Of a stretch of 64,000 nucleotides of DNA, positions 46,526-58,954 are shown piece after piece. The stretch spans positions 66,464,416 to 66,528,415 of the forward strand of contig OX352774.1 in NCBI GenBank assembly GCA_947095535.1, given 5' to 3'. Source of the stretch: Poecilobothrus nobilitatus (taxonomy: Eukaryota > Arthropoda > Insecta > Diptera > Dolichopodidae). Both the position numbers and the translations under genes were made by a program. The notes under the pieces were generated by a model. That model did no database searches. It was not told the origin of the DNA and was given only the letters and a program-made list of their open reading frames with translations. How positions within the stretch are numbered: the first letter of the stretch is position 1; each line of letters opens with the position of its first letter.

Positions 46526-48471
46526 AATTCCTCCAAATGATAATTAATTTTACCTTTTTTTTTTTTTACATCTAATGGTTACAATTCCCAAAAATTTATC
46601 TGATTACGATTTTCTAAGGATTTATTTTCCCATTTCCTTTCTATAATAGTTTGATTATCTATTTTACCTTTTTTGGTTGATTTCTATTTCAATATTTTAA
46701 ATATGCAAAAAAAAAAGTGTCTCAAAAACTATGATGACTGCACTATTTTGATGTCGCACATATAAAGTTATATATAAAGTATTTGGATTTCCACCTACAT
46801 ATATTATCACTTATATTTATAATATGTAAAGAATCAATCATGTAACGTTGGTCATGTCTATTTAGTGCAAATCTTCTCGAATTAAAGTTGTATAACTTGA
46901 ATAGTTTTTTAATTCCATATAATCTGCTCATGATATTCGATTGGTATATATTTTACTTTATTATTCCCATTAATGGCAATAGCAAGTTTATGGTTCTTTT
47001 CCCTTTCAGATTAGGACCATCTCATGATTTTACTTGTTGCATTAAGAAATAAAAATTTATAAAAAGCCAACGATAATGAACAAAAGAAAGTTCTGGCAGT
47101 TCGTAAAATTATCTGTATGATTTACATGATCGAAAATGATTGTTTCTTAGTGAAAACCTTGAAAAATTAAAAAAATAAATTGCAAAATAAACGCATTCTG
47201 TTTCCATAACGTGTAAAACTTTTGCAGACAATCTTTCAGTTATAATTTATCTAAAACTACGGTTTTAAATATAAATTTATTACAAGTTCTTATGGTCAAT
47301 TCGAATTTAAGAGTAACACTTTTAATAAATTTGTAGGCGTTCAAGAAAGAAACTCAAAATTATTTAGGTACCTTTAACGGAAAACTAACAAAGTAGTTCT
47401 AACTCGAATTATTGAAAAAAAAGAAATGATAGTCACAATCAAAAATTATGAAGCTATAAAATATTCTGGACACATTTTAAGATTTCTAGTAATATCCTAC
47501 GGTTGGATTCCATAGTAAAGACGAAGTATTAGTTGAAATGTACTATCTTGGTTTAACAATCGCGTCTTGATTGAACAAGATTAAGGGATGATTCACTTAA
47601 CATAAATTATACATTTCCATTATGATATTAATTAAGTATACGAAGCAAAGAAGTTTACAATAATACTAATTAAACAATATATGTACGAAAACACGAATTA
47701 TGAACGAAAAAATATTTAAATAATTGTTTTAGGATTATGATATGACCAAAAAAAAAAATAATAAAAAATATAAACCTAATTCAAGTTGGTCTTTCAAAAA
47801 GAAAGCACCCCAAAAATTACTGAAAAAAAGAAAGGAAATAAAATAAAATGAAATAAAGTAAAATATATAAAGAAAGAAAATTTTCAAAATATTCAACCAA
47901 ATGTTCTTGTCATTTTCTAAATAAAGGACGAATACACTAATAAAAAACAAAAAGGCAAAAAGAAAAAAAAATACCCAAAAACTTATTTCGTCCTTTTTAG
48001 TTTTTTTTTTTTTTACAACAAATACATTTCGGTTCGTGTGAGAAGAGGTTATTTTCTTTAACACATATTGATAGATATATATATACATATATAATATTTT
48101 TATAAATACTCATATATATATATACATATATACATATATATATATAGTATTTATGTAATTATATATGATCATAATCCTGACATACAAAATAAAAAAAAAA
48201 TTACGAACGATGAACTGAAGTATGTTAAAAAATAAAAAAAAAACAATATAAAGGAAAAAAACAACAAAAAAAAAGAAAATAAAATCGATTTTTGAAAATA
48301 AAAAATAAAAGTAAAAAAAAAAACAAAAATGTGAAAAGTAATAATAATGTCTTGTCCAATCCACATCACTTTGACCGAAAATAATTTCATATTTTTCAAC
48401 ATTTTTCTGTTTTTTTTTTTTGTTTTGTGTCCTCGAAAAAAATAAAAATGTTGCTATATCGACTAATATCT

Positions 48472-48512
<41 letters not shown>

Positions 48513-49360
48513 TTATATATATAGACATATACGTATATATATTTGTCATATCTATATATACTAAATTGATACAACCTACTTGTATTATGACGACTTATTT
48601 TCTTTTTTTTTTTACAGAATACGAAAGAAAAGTGGCCGAAATTATTTTAATTATATTTTAATTTTATATTCTTGTTTTGTTTTTTTTTTTTTAATTTTGT
48701 TATCTTTTAATTTTTAATTTTCAATAATTTTACTATCGAAATTTATCCGATTATATACAGAAGCAATGTAGAAGTAATTTATATACTATTTAAGCCAAAA
48801 TGTCATTATTGAATCTAGTTAGGTTTAGGTTTTTAATCACTTTTCCTGGAAAATTATAATTCAAACTCTTCTTATAACTAAAATTTAAAATAAAAAAAAC
48901 TGCTATTGAAATCTAGACGGAAGAAGAGTGAAAGTTGAAAATAACTTTAAAATGTGTGATTGTATTTAAATGTGATTGTATTTAAATGTTTAATGAATCA
49001 AAAAAGTTTAAAAAGGATTTATTAGCAATTATAAAAAGAGTAAAGCGTATTATAATTGTCACGTTTTTGTTAACTTAAAATACAAAATTCGTCAACATAT
49101 ATTAATCGGGAAACTTAATGGAGAAATGAAAATTGGAAGAAAAAAAATGCCATAAATATAGAACAACGAATGAAAAAGTTTAACATTTGTGATTTAGTCA
49201 GAACAGTAAGATAAATAAAAGAACACATTCATCAACGTTATCAGCCAACTAATGTCAAACGTTACTTCAAAGTAAAAAAACAGAAAATAGATAACAATAC
49301 GAATATAACAATAAGAATAATATCTAAGAATAATAAGAAAACGTTATACAAAAAAAAAAT
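46526..49360. other. A/T-rich stretch with (TA)-rich tracts
   Basis: No gene recognised. 46743-46931 holds a weak minus-strand frame starting MSRLYGIKKLFKLYNFNSRR, with no known motif. 48060-48150 and 48463-48560 are (TA)-rich. A T run ends in a splice-acceptor-like TTTACAG at 48617, followed by AATACGAAAGAAAAGTGGCC. A 16-bp direct duplication (GTGATTGTATTTAAAT, twice) lies at about 48957-48988. Confidence 0.5.
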
Positions 49361-49525
49361 CCAGCCAATATTGTAGTGGCTAAGACACCGGCCTTTCATA
49401 AGAAAGGCCTCGGGATCAAACCCCGACTGCGTCATATAGATTAATAAAAAATAATAACAATTTTTCTTATAATATATACATAATTAGTATAATATAATTA
49501 AATTAAAAATAAGTATATATGGCTT
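49361..49525 (+). mobile_element. tRNA-derived SINE, family 2
   Basis: Head with A-box region TGTAGTGGCTAAGAC (49372 on), GGCCTTTCATAAGAAAGGCC (itself a hairpin, in the place of the anticodon arm), and B-box region GGGATCAAACCCC. Body: AGATTAATAAAAAATAATAAC..TTTTTCTTATAATATAT..AATTAGTATAATATAATT..AAAAATAAGTATAT. The minus-strand copy at 8.07-8.23 kb has the same body. The head resembles the GTAGTGGTTAAGACACCGGCC pattern of tRNA-Glu-like sequences, but the acceptor stem does not pair, so it is not a tRNA gene. Confidence 0.7.
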
Positions 49526-51792
49526 ATAAATTACAATTAATATCATATTGTAATATATGTATAATAAAATATAATTCTTGTGTAAGATAATAGATGGCGT
49601 AGAACTAAAGAAACCCCCAGTCTTCTACAATAGCTACAGCCGAGTAATCAACAGCTTAGTGAAATAATGATTCCAGAAAGCTTTTGTCAAATATGAATGA
49701 TAAATGACTTAGTGGATGCCCTATGCTCCTTATAGGAGTGGCAAAAAAAAATACAAATAGAAGAATAATCTCTAAGAAAAGTAAAAGAAGGTTAATCAAG
49801 GGAATTGTATCATAACTCTGCTTTTTCAACTAAATTAACTATCGTTTTGTTATTTGTTTAAATAAAACAAAAAAATTTAACCTCATATATCATAAAAGAA
49901 TATGAAATATGGAAAAAACATAATGAATGGGTTTGTGAGTTGGGATTGTACTGTATATATACATATACAGATATTTCATTCTAATAAATATATTTTAGAT
50001 GTGGTTATGTGTGCAATAATTGTCACATTTAGTAAATTAATTGGAAAATTTTATATGAAACCGTATTTTTCATCATTGTCCCAACTTGAATTTAAAACAT
50101 TTTTCTAATACATTTGCAATATTATTCGACCACTTTTCCAACGACGATATACACCATGGCAAAAAAAAAAACTGATTAATTGCCTAACAGAACAAAAGAT
50201 TAAAAAGGCAAAAAATTAGAGAAAACCAAGATTTGTTTTTTTTTTTAAATTTACAACTCCTGATTTTGAATATTTAATTTAAATTTCTATAGTTTTTTTT
50301 TATAAAATCATTGCATCAAAGCTGCTTTAATTAATTAAATATTAATGTATGTAAATATAATATTTTTCAACATTAACCTCTCTCTATATTAACTTCAGAC
50401 CTCTTTATTTACTTTTAATAACTTGTGGCTTATTCTGCATTAGTTGTTTTAAAGTTTAGTAAAAAAAATATTTTAATATTTATAAGTGGAGAGGATTTTC
50501 GTTTTTAATTGAAAATTTAATTATTTAAATATTCAATAAAATTTCAAAAAACCAAAGGATTTTCTTTATTTTATTTCCTTTCGTTGTGGATAAGGTCATT
50601 GATAATCATTTTTCTATTCTCGTATATTTTGTAAAGTTGCTAAAAGTTTTTCTGTTAATTATTTTCATTACTGTCTCATCATCCTGTCCTATGATAGATT
50701 GAATTTTACGTCTTCAGTTAATTTTAAAGCTTTAACTTTTATTCAGAATTTTGAAAATACATGTCATAATTAATTTATCCTTAAAACTGACAAGCATAAA
50801 ATAGTGTTAAATTATGTATTCTTTAATTTAAAAAAAAGAATATGTAATACATAATTATATTTTTAACTAAAAAAAAAAAAAAATGAGCAAATTATTTAAT
50901 TTTACGCATCGATGTTCTAACGATACAATAACAAACCAAACGTAAAAATAAAAAAATTAGGCGGATCCAAGATAACATCAGAAAAGAATAAATGGTAATA
51001 TAATTTGCTTTAAAAGAGGCGCAAATGAATACATAGGGAAAAATAAAATATTCGAAATCCCAAGTTTTCGAAAGGAAATCCAAAGAATGAATAACTAACT
51101 AACTAAACTCTTTTAAAAATTAAACAAAATATAGAAGCAACAACCATTGCAGCCATTTATTTATCTCCTTCCCTTGACATCTCTTTTGACATCTAATCAA
51201 ACTAAGTATATTTTTAATCATAATAACTAATCATTTTAAAATTCAATAAAATTTTTATTGCATTTAAAGAATTTTATTAAAAAAAAAAATATATATTTTT
51301 TTAAAACTGTACATTATAGGTATATACATATAATATAACTTTCGTATATGTATGTACATACATATATATTATATCTATATTTAATTTGGCCTAAAAAGGT
51401 ACTAAAAAAAACAATATTTGACAGTAAAAATAAGCTTTTTATTGTATTCTTTCATGCTATTGTCATATACAAAAAAAATAAAAACACACACACATATACA
51501 CCTTTAGAAATTTTATTTTATTTTCAGAAAATATTTTAACACACCGTCCAGTTTATTTATTATCTAAGCAAATTTATCAAAAAAAAGAAAAAAAAAAACA
51601 TTAATTTTCCTTTTTTTTGTATACGATATATTTTTTTTTTTTCTCTCTTTCTTTCATCGTTTTTTTTCTTTTTTTTACCAATTCTTCTATTTGTGTCAGT
51701 CTTTTGTATTGTTTTTATATTTAACTAGTATCGATTCGTATACGAACGGATAAGATATATAGACAGATGTTTTCTTCTTTTTTTTTTGTAAG

Positions 51793-51840
<48 letters not shown>

Positions 51841-52245
51841 TTGTAAACTTGTTTAGAAATACTTGTACATATACTTAAAAAACATATATAGGTAAACAAA
51901 ACAAACGAACAAAAAATGTGCGTGTATCACAAAAACACAAACAGAAAGGAACGGAAAGGAAAGAAAATAAAACTTGATGGGGGGTAAAAGGGTGCGAGAA
52001 TTGATAACGGGTGGTATAGTAATGAAAATGATGAACGTTGTTAGTTTATTTATTTATTTTTTTGTTTTTTGTATTTAAATTGAAGGGGTGAATTGGTTTT
52101 TATTTTATTTTTTATATGTATTTGTCAAGATGTAATATATATACATTTATTTATATATGTAGGTATTTGTATTTATTTATATTTATATGTTTTTATTTTA
52201 TTTATTTATTATTATTTACTTGTTTTTTTTTTGTTTTGTTTTTTT
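49526..52245. other. A/T-rich non-coding stretch
   Basis: No gene recognised. A patch of normal complexity directly after the SINE (49590-49740: TAGATGGCGTAGAACTAAAG, AAACCCCCAGTC, TAGTGGATGCCCTATGCTCC) may be an older repeat or a longer SINE tail. The frames at 49902-50108 and 50892-51083 are unrecognised. Confidence 0.45.
51795..51837. repeat. (AT)n microsatellite
   Basis: About 21 perfect AT units, following a T-rich tract. Confidence 0.95.
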
Positions 52246-52269
52246 CAGTATAAAAGGCAACAAGTATGT
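52219..52269 (+). other. Candidate 15-nt microexon
   Basis: A T-rich tract (TTTTTTTTTTGTTTTGTTTTTTTCAG) ends at 52248. TATAAAAGGCAACAA (52249-52263, 15 nt, frame-preserving: YKRQQ) follows, then the near-ideal 5' splice site GTATGT. A GAT/ATG-rich tract lies downstream (52285-52330). This is the cleanest microexon layout in the window, but poly-T is so common here that chance cannot be excluded. A second acceptor-like site (T18-AACAG) lies at 52504, with AATCAAAATAAAAGTGTAC after it. Confidence 0.2.
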
Positions 52270-52950
52270 ATTATGATGTTGATTAAAATGAAGATGATAA
52301 TGATGATGATTATAATGATGAAGAATGATTATTATGGCTAAAAGCTAAAGCTATCGATTTTTTATTTATTCAAACACAAAAAAAAAAAAATAAAATTTTC
52401 AGTGTTTGATAAAATGAAATTAACATTGGACACGACAGCAATACAAGAATAGATTTTTATTTTGTATTTTTTCTTTTCATGTTTTTTTTTTTTTTTTTTA
52501 ACAGAATCAAAATAAAAGTGTACTAAATCATCGTGAATATTTTATTTAACAAAAAAAAAAAAAAAAATTAAATAAAAAATACAATAACTTGAATTATGCA
52601 TATATTTAGTTACATATATTATATAATATGTAAATAATACACACATATGTACAGATAATAAAAGTAAATTAATATTATACTTATACTATTTATAATATTA
52701 AAAATAAAATTTTTATGGAGCTACCAGATTTTCAGTTTTGTTTGTTAGTTTATTTTTTTTTTGCATTTTTGCTCTTGAACAAAAATAAAAGTAAAGTCCA
52801 ATAAAATGATTTTATTTTTTTTTTTTTTTGTTTTTTTTTTTTGTCTTAGTACTATTTTTAAGTTTTTATTAATTTGTTAATAGATAAAAATATATGCTAT
52901 AAATAACTATTTATAAGATTAATATTATATAAAATATAAATATGTATATT

Positions 52951-54659
52951 AAAAGGGTGTTCCAATAAGGACGATAAATTTTATTCTTTTAAGGTTCAAT
53001 TTAATTTAATTTTTGTTCACTTTGAAAAGGTTTTTTATAAGATTAAAACTAAACTTTTTTCTCAATCTGATTTGTAACATTACGTGACATTTATAATGAT
53101 CCTCTTTTCATGTCTTTTAAGTTGTTTTAAATGTCAAAGTATAATTTTGATTATTTATATTATTTAAATTTCTTGATTTTCAGGAGAAAACCAACGACTA
53201 ATAGTTTTATAACTTAGCAACCAGGTTTTTAAAGCATTAAAACTTAAGTGACTCTGTAACAAGAAATTTTTTGATGCTTTAAAAATTTTTTTTCATTTCA
53301 TTTTTTTTTGCAAATTAAAATAAAAAATACTCTGAGTCCTTAAAATTTCTAGGAATGATGAAAATAAATAAAAAACGATTATAAAACGTGCATCTTTTTT
53401 CTTTGCAAATTATGATTTGTTTCTCGTTAGGAATTATAAATAGGAATGTATATTTAATACAATGCAAATTATATAAAGCTTTAATTTAGGTACAACTGCA
53501 TTGCATTATAATATCTGGATAATAAAAATATTAGCATTTTTCTATCTAAATTATTATTTACAAACACTTCTCGTAAGTAAAATATTTTTCTTCCTAATTC
53601 TGAAATCATTATTTTACATAAGAAGTTGGGGTTGTTTAAGTGGCGGATTTAAGAATGTGCCGCCCCTAGGCCTTATTAATTATGCCTTCAAATTCAATTT
53701 TTTCTAACACGTCGTGTTCAATGTGCATAATTGAAACGTCATTCAATTTGGTCTATGTAATTTGTGAACCAAGATAAGTTTTAATTCTTTTTAAACAAGA
53801 AAATTACTTTTCTGTAGAACAATTTGTTACTGCTAGTGTCAGATAAATTCTAAAGAGGATTTCCACATTTCGAAACACGTTATTATAGTTTTTATAAAGT
53901 TATTTGAAAATTTAAATTTTCTTTATCTAGTACATGCAAATTTTTTGCCGCCCTAGACAAGTGCCTAGTATGCCTATTCGTAAATTCAGTACTGAATTCA
54001 CTTGTTTATCTGATTATTCTATTTCCAGACAAACGTAGATTTATTAAAAATATAATTTACCTAGAGTACCTGGAAAAAGATGATGTCTTTTAAAGACTCC
54101 AACCTCGCTTAAGAAAAAAAGCGTTTTAAAAAATATTAATGCAGTAATATTAATGCATTTTTTCTTATAGTACGTTATTATATGTCATGCTGCACGCTAT
54201 ATCTTATTAAACGGACATGTCTTTAATGTCCATAAGAAACAGTTAATGTCAAAAGAATTATGTTGCATATTCTGCGTAATTTCAGAATATTTTCGGCATT
54301 AGTTTTATCAAAATTGGATAATAAGTTTTCACAAAAAGATTCTCATAACATAATGAACGAAAAGCAATTTAAATTTAAGAATAAGAACTATAACAAATTA
54401 GATTATACCTAATGTATTTATTACAATATATTAATTTTTTTCTTTAAAAAAAACTTATCAAAAATTTTTACATTAAAAAAAATAATCTTAACAAAATGAA
54501 TATAAGATATCCAACAAAACTTCAAATGGTCCCTTATACATATGTATTTGTAACATGTTTACTTTATTTTATAATAAAAATTACATTAATTAAACTAAAA
54601 AAAATTTATTTCGTTTGAAAAATTAGACCAAACATTTTTATTGGGGGGACACCCTTTAT
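52951..54659. mobile_element. Possible DNA element with short terminal inverted repeats
   Basis: AAAAGGGTGTTCCAATAAGG at 52951-52970 faces TTATTGGGGGGACACCCTTTAT at 54638-54659 (reverse complement ATAAAGGGTGTCCCCCCAATAA). They share AAAGGGTGTYCC and AATAA. The 1.7-kb interior has no transposase frame but contains the hAT-like element at 53638-53994. The pair is suggestive, not proven: the repeats are short and there is no clear target-site duplication. Confidence 0.35.
53638..53994. mobile_element. Non-autonomous hAT-like element
   Basis: The left end AAGTGGCGGATTTAAGAATG continues into TGCCGCCCCTAGGCC. The right end TTTTTTGCCGCCCTAGACAAG continues into GTGCCTAGTATGCCTATTCG and TAAATTCAGTACTG. 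Read inward from both sides, the ends start CAGTRSYGRATTTA and reach a GCCGCCC(C)TAGRC box. CAGTGGCGGATTTA is typical of hAT terminal repeats in insects. The element is about 357 bp with no transposase. The flanking 8-mers (GGTTGTTT left, AATTCACT right) do not match, so the target-site duplication has decayed or the ends are slightly off. The 53501-53707 frame crosses the left end and is not a gene. Confidence 0.65.
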
Positions 54660-55394
54660 AAAAAAAAGTCTAATGATAATAAGCACAATTACTTGTTTAC
54701 ACAAAAAATGTTAAAAATAAACAAACAACTGAATAAGTATAATAACATCTTCTTTATTATTAACTAAAAATCTAAAAACATATAAAGTAATTATTTAACA
54801 ATTTATTTTATTTTAAATTTTATTATCCAATTAAAAACTTTAAAAATATTAAAAAAATATTTTTTATTCAATTACAAGATGTTGTTAAGTTTAATCATTT
54901 TCAGGTATTAAATTTTCATCGTTTATTTAATTATTGATTGATTATCATATTTTACACTAATTACACCGATTTCTTTATTACATAAAATCTAAATTACTTA
55001 AACGTCTTAAATATGATTTCCTTCAAACATTATTAATATTTAAGTTTTTATTTATAAAACAAGCAGACCGTACATAAAGGTACTAAAGGTCGTATAACCG
55101 TACATGAGTACCTATTATTTGGTCAAAAAAGGGAGATGGTGTTCAGAGGGTTAAAGTCGAACACACTCATAGAGTGCTCGTTCCATTCCTCTTTTGATGG
55201 TTCGCACTTACCGTCGCAAAAAAAACAAGTGACAACTATTGTATTTACTGGTGACGGATGTTGGTTAAATAAAGTTAAAAAGAATGCATTCAAAAATTAA
55301 ATTAAACAAATTAACCAAGCTTAATTTTAAAAAAAACACATTTTGGCGCCTTGTATAACGCAATTGAAAATTATTGAAAAATAGTCGTTAAAGT

Positions 55395-55425
<31 letters not shown>

Positions 55426-55527
55426 ATAGAAGAATAAGGGGCAAATCTCTCTTAAAATTTCTCATATGAAAAAGGAAATTAAGAAAAAATATCAATATAT
55501 CATCTGACTCATCTCATAATACAAATT
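54660..55527. other. A/T-rich stretch with one complex patch
   Basis: No gene recognised. 55060-55235 has normal complexity (AAGCAGACCGTACATAAAGG, GGTTAAAGTCGAACACAC, GATGGTTCGCACTTACCGTCG), with an internal duplication ACCGTACATRARGGTAC/ACCGTACATGAGTAC. It is probably an old repeat of unknown family. (TA)n at 55400-55425. Confidence 0.45.
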
Positions 55528-55575
55528 GATGCAAATTTTATTTAAATATTTTGCAATTTAAATAAAATTTGCATC
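55528..55575. other. Perfect 20-bp hairpin
   Basis: GATGCAAATTTTATTTAAAT (55528-55547) is followed by an 8-base loop (ATTTTGCA) and ATTTAAATAAAATTTGCATC (55556-55575), an exact reverse complement. Three further outer pairs, one of them G-T, extend the stem. It contains ATGCAAAT on the 5' arm (ATTTGCAT on the 3' arm), the octamer bound by POU factors. The stem is short for a pre-miRNA. It may be a cruciform-prone palindrome or the core of a small MITE. Confidence 0.8.
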
Positions 55576-55778
55576 GATATTTATTTAAAAAAAAAATATA
55601 TTCTTTTAATATATAATTAGAGAATCTGGTCACTCAAACATTAATTTATTATAGTATGTATTAAAATTTTAATTTTAATTTAGTTTTTATTTTTAAATTA
55701 TATATATGTATATGTATATTTATAAGTATATTGTAAACATATAAATACATAGTTTATTATATATCGACAATATATAAA

Positions 55779-55810
<32 letters not shown>

Positions 55811-58344
55811 AACATTTAGTAATATAAAAAAAATAATGAACTATACAACTTGTTGTGTACCATAATAATTACAAATAATGTCCAGTTGCTTATAACATTA
55901 AAAAAAAACATATATATATATATACACATTATGTATTTTTGTACATATAATGTACAAATTTTTAATTTTGTTTTTTTTTTTTGTTTATTTTTTTTTTTTT
56001 TTTTTTGTTATAAGCTCTTGTAAATTCTTATTAATACAAGAATTAAAAAATATACAATATAAAAAAAATATATATATGTACATTACAAGAGATATGAGAT
56101 ATACATAAATAAATATATAAATCTATACATATTATATTAACATAAACATGAAAAATGAAAAATAAAAATAATAAAAAAACAAATAAATAAAAAAGAAAAT
56201 AAAGCAAAATACACAGAGCCTCCTGATGAATAATTTTTCCTTTATTAAATTAGAGCACCATTAGTTTTTCCACTTGGGTACTTAAAAAAATGAAAAGCGA
56301 ATAAACAACACTGTAAAAAAAATAAAAAAAAACAAGAATATGTACATCTGTATATATAAATAAAGTACTGTTAAACAAAAAAAAACAAACATAAAAATTA
56401 AAAAAAAAAAAAAAGATGAAAATATGAACGCAGTTTTAAAATAATAAACCAAAGGATATGAATGTTATGAGCTGCTTCAGGCTAACTGTAGATAAAAGAG
56501 ATTTTCTTTTTAACATTTTATTTTTTTTTTTATATTCTGTAATTTTTTTTTTTTTCGTTTTTATTATTATTGTTTTTTTTTTTATTTCTCCTGTTTTTTT
56601 TTTTTTTTTTTATTATTCATTCATATATTCAATTCGATTCGCCTTCATCAACTCTATTTTCATCACCATATGTATTAAGGCGAACATTGAAGCTTTATAA
56701 ATCTCCTTTTTTTTTTTTTTTTTGACATAGAAATTTTCTGTACACTTTTCAATTGAAAAAACATTACAAGTAAAAGAAAAACAAAATAAGACGAAAAAAA
56801 AAAAATCTCAGAAAGAAATAAAATAAAAACAAAAAAAAAAAACAGAAATAAAAAATTATTATTGTCGTTTTGTATTTTTTTGTTTTGTTTTTTATTTCAA
56901 ACATGTTTACATTGAAAATGGCTAATGGTTTGCACATGAATGATTTATTTGAGAAGTTCATATTCTCTAGACGATAACGAGTTATTGCAAAAATATAAAA
57001 AAAAACAAAAACACAAAACAAAAATAAAAATTAAGGCATTTTCTTTAACGTTATTTTTGTTATTGTTTTTATTTGTTTTTTTTTTTTTTTTTTTTTTTGA
57101 AAAAATATCAAATATTATGAATATGTGTAAAAAGTTATATTTATATCATATGATCAAGATCTCAGGACCTTGTATTATATTTGTATCATTTTATTTTTAC
57201 TTTTTTTGTTTTTGTATATAATATAGAACAGTAGAACATTTTTATAACGAATTGTGATATTTATTTATTTGGTATGTACATATAAGGATGTTAAAAGTGC
57301 ACCTTGTACAGTATAATTATTTTTATAATTCGTATAACAGAAATTTAAAAATTAATAATTATTTTTAAATTGAACTGGTATTAGTGGACATTAGAAAATT
57401 TAAAGCTATAAAAAATGTCTAAAAATAAGAAATTAAATATTTGACATTTGTAAGTTTAGTTGATGCGATATACTTCATTTGTAAATTACATATATATGTA
57501 ACATTGAAGATAATAATTTTGCTATTTAATGATCTAGGGAAAATTTTTAAGTGTCACAGATGATGAAAGGACTAAATTTTTGGTATGCACTTTTTTTTTT
57601 TGAAAAATACTTTTAAAAAGTGTTTAGATTTAAATCAAAATACCAGGGTCGATTTATCATTAAAAATACTAAGAAATTTACAATTGAAAGTCAATGTTTA
57701 ACAGGACATTTTTCTTTTAAATTAACATATTTAGCATATTATTTTTAAGATTCAGCATATAAGATGAATTTCTCTAGTCTAGTGAATAATATTTACTGAT
57801 ATTTACTGAATTTTATATGCAACTATCAGAAATACAAACTGGACTAGTAATTTTATATGATCAAGTTTAATGCTCTATGGTATGAAATATAGTTATAGCA
57901 AAATCACAAAACTAAAATAAACTATACATTCTGCTGATATAAAAACATTTCGTCGGGTGTGTAATGTGTTTTTGTTGCTTCGTATATGTATTTAATTCTT
58001 TACATACAAAGTAGCAAAGACATGCAAAAAACGAAATCTTAAGAAACTAAATCAACTTTACCAATATTTTAGTTTTCTTAATTTTAGAAACAAAATTTTT
58101 ATACACAGTAATAATATTTAAATGCGATTATAACAGTAAAAGTATATCTAACACATATTAAAAAGTAAAACTGGTTGTTATTCAAATTTGCAATTGAATT
58201 AATAATTATTGCATTTTTATTTACAAATATTGAATATTTTATGAAAAGGGAATAATTATACATAGTAAAGTTATTACATAAAATTATCAACTAGTGAATT
58301 CGTATTGCTTTTTGAAATGTAAGATATACATTTTTTCCCCTACA
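55576..58344. other. T/A homopolymer block and A/T-rich stretch
   Basis: 55780-57210 is dominated by T and A runs of 10-25 bases. An island at 56629-56706 reads as protein-like on both strands (see findings). The frames at 56458-56700, 56764-57021 and 56940-57221 are mostly poly-Phe or poly-Lys. 57250-58344 is plain A/T-rich with no motif. Confidence 0.45.
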
Positions 58345-58822
58345 TCATTCCCCCGAAGAGTATAAGGCTTCAACAAAGCTTCTCTATCGCACTCTGTTGT
58401 GGACTAATTGCTTAATTTCAGCCCATGTTTTTTCGTTTTTTCAGTCTTCTTTAATTTATTTTTGGTCTGCTCACACTTATTTTTCACTTTGGATTCCACT
58501 CAAGCGCCTGACAACGAATGTGTTCTGATGATTTTCGAAATTTAAGGTCTATCCATCTCAATTTCGTTACTTTATTCTTCATATTTGAGAAACAATATAG
58601 TTTCTTGATTTGAGATTGTTAGTAGTTCCTCATTCGTTATTCTTCTATAGGTCATTTTATATTTTAAATTGTTCGCCGGCACTTAATTTCAAACCGGCAC
58701 TTGTAGCTTCTTTGTTGTTGAGTTTTATATAACTATGTTCACTGTCGTAGAGAAGAATAGAGAAGATTTTACACAGGCTTTATAAATTCTTGTTTTTGTG
58801 GCCCGGTTTAGTTTGTAATATT
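58345..58822 (-). pseudogene. Decayed non-LTR retrotransposon reverse-transcriptase C terminus
   Basis: Minus strand, in order: LNRATKTRIYKACVKSSL, then RRITNEELLTISNQETI, then IRTHSL (shifted), then KTWAEIKQLVHNRVR, stop, RSFVEALYSSGE, stop at 58345. The W..IK.L..NR.RWRSFVEALCS.G end is the usual C terminus of a group of insect endonuclease-reverse transcriptase LINEs, here with the expected Trp changed to a stop (TAG). Several frameshifts are present. This is a different LINE lineage from the RNase H-bearing remnants at 7.7 and 46.2 kb. Confidence 0.75.
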
Positions 58823-58954
58823 CATAAATGAAAGATAATGAAAACACCAAACTACTGCACAAAAAAAAAACAAAAAAATAATACAAATGAATTGTTATCA
58901 CAGTTGAAAATCCCTAATATGAAAATACAGATTTAAACATAGTAACTTCAAAGC

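Noticed and set aside
47735..48574. Long Phe/Ile/Tyr-rich frames, including a 154-codon one
   Set aside because: Translations of poly-A and (TA)n tracts; no residue pattern of a real membrane protein, and G+C-containing codons are almost absent.
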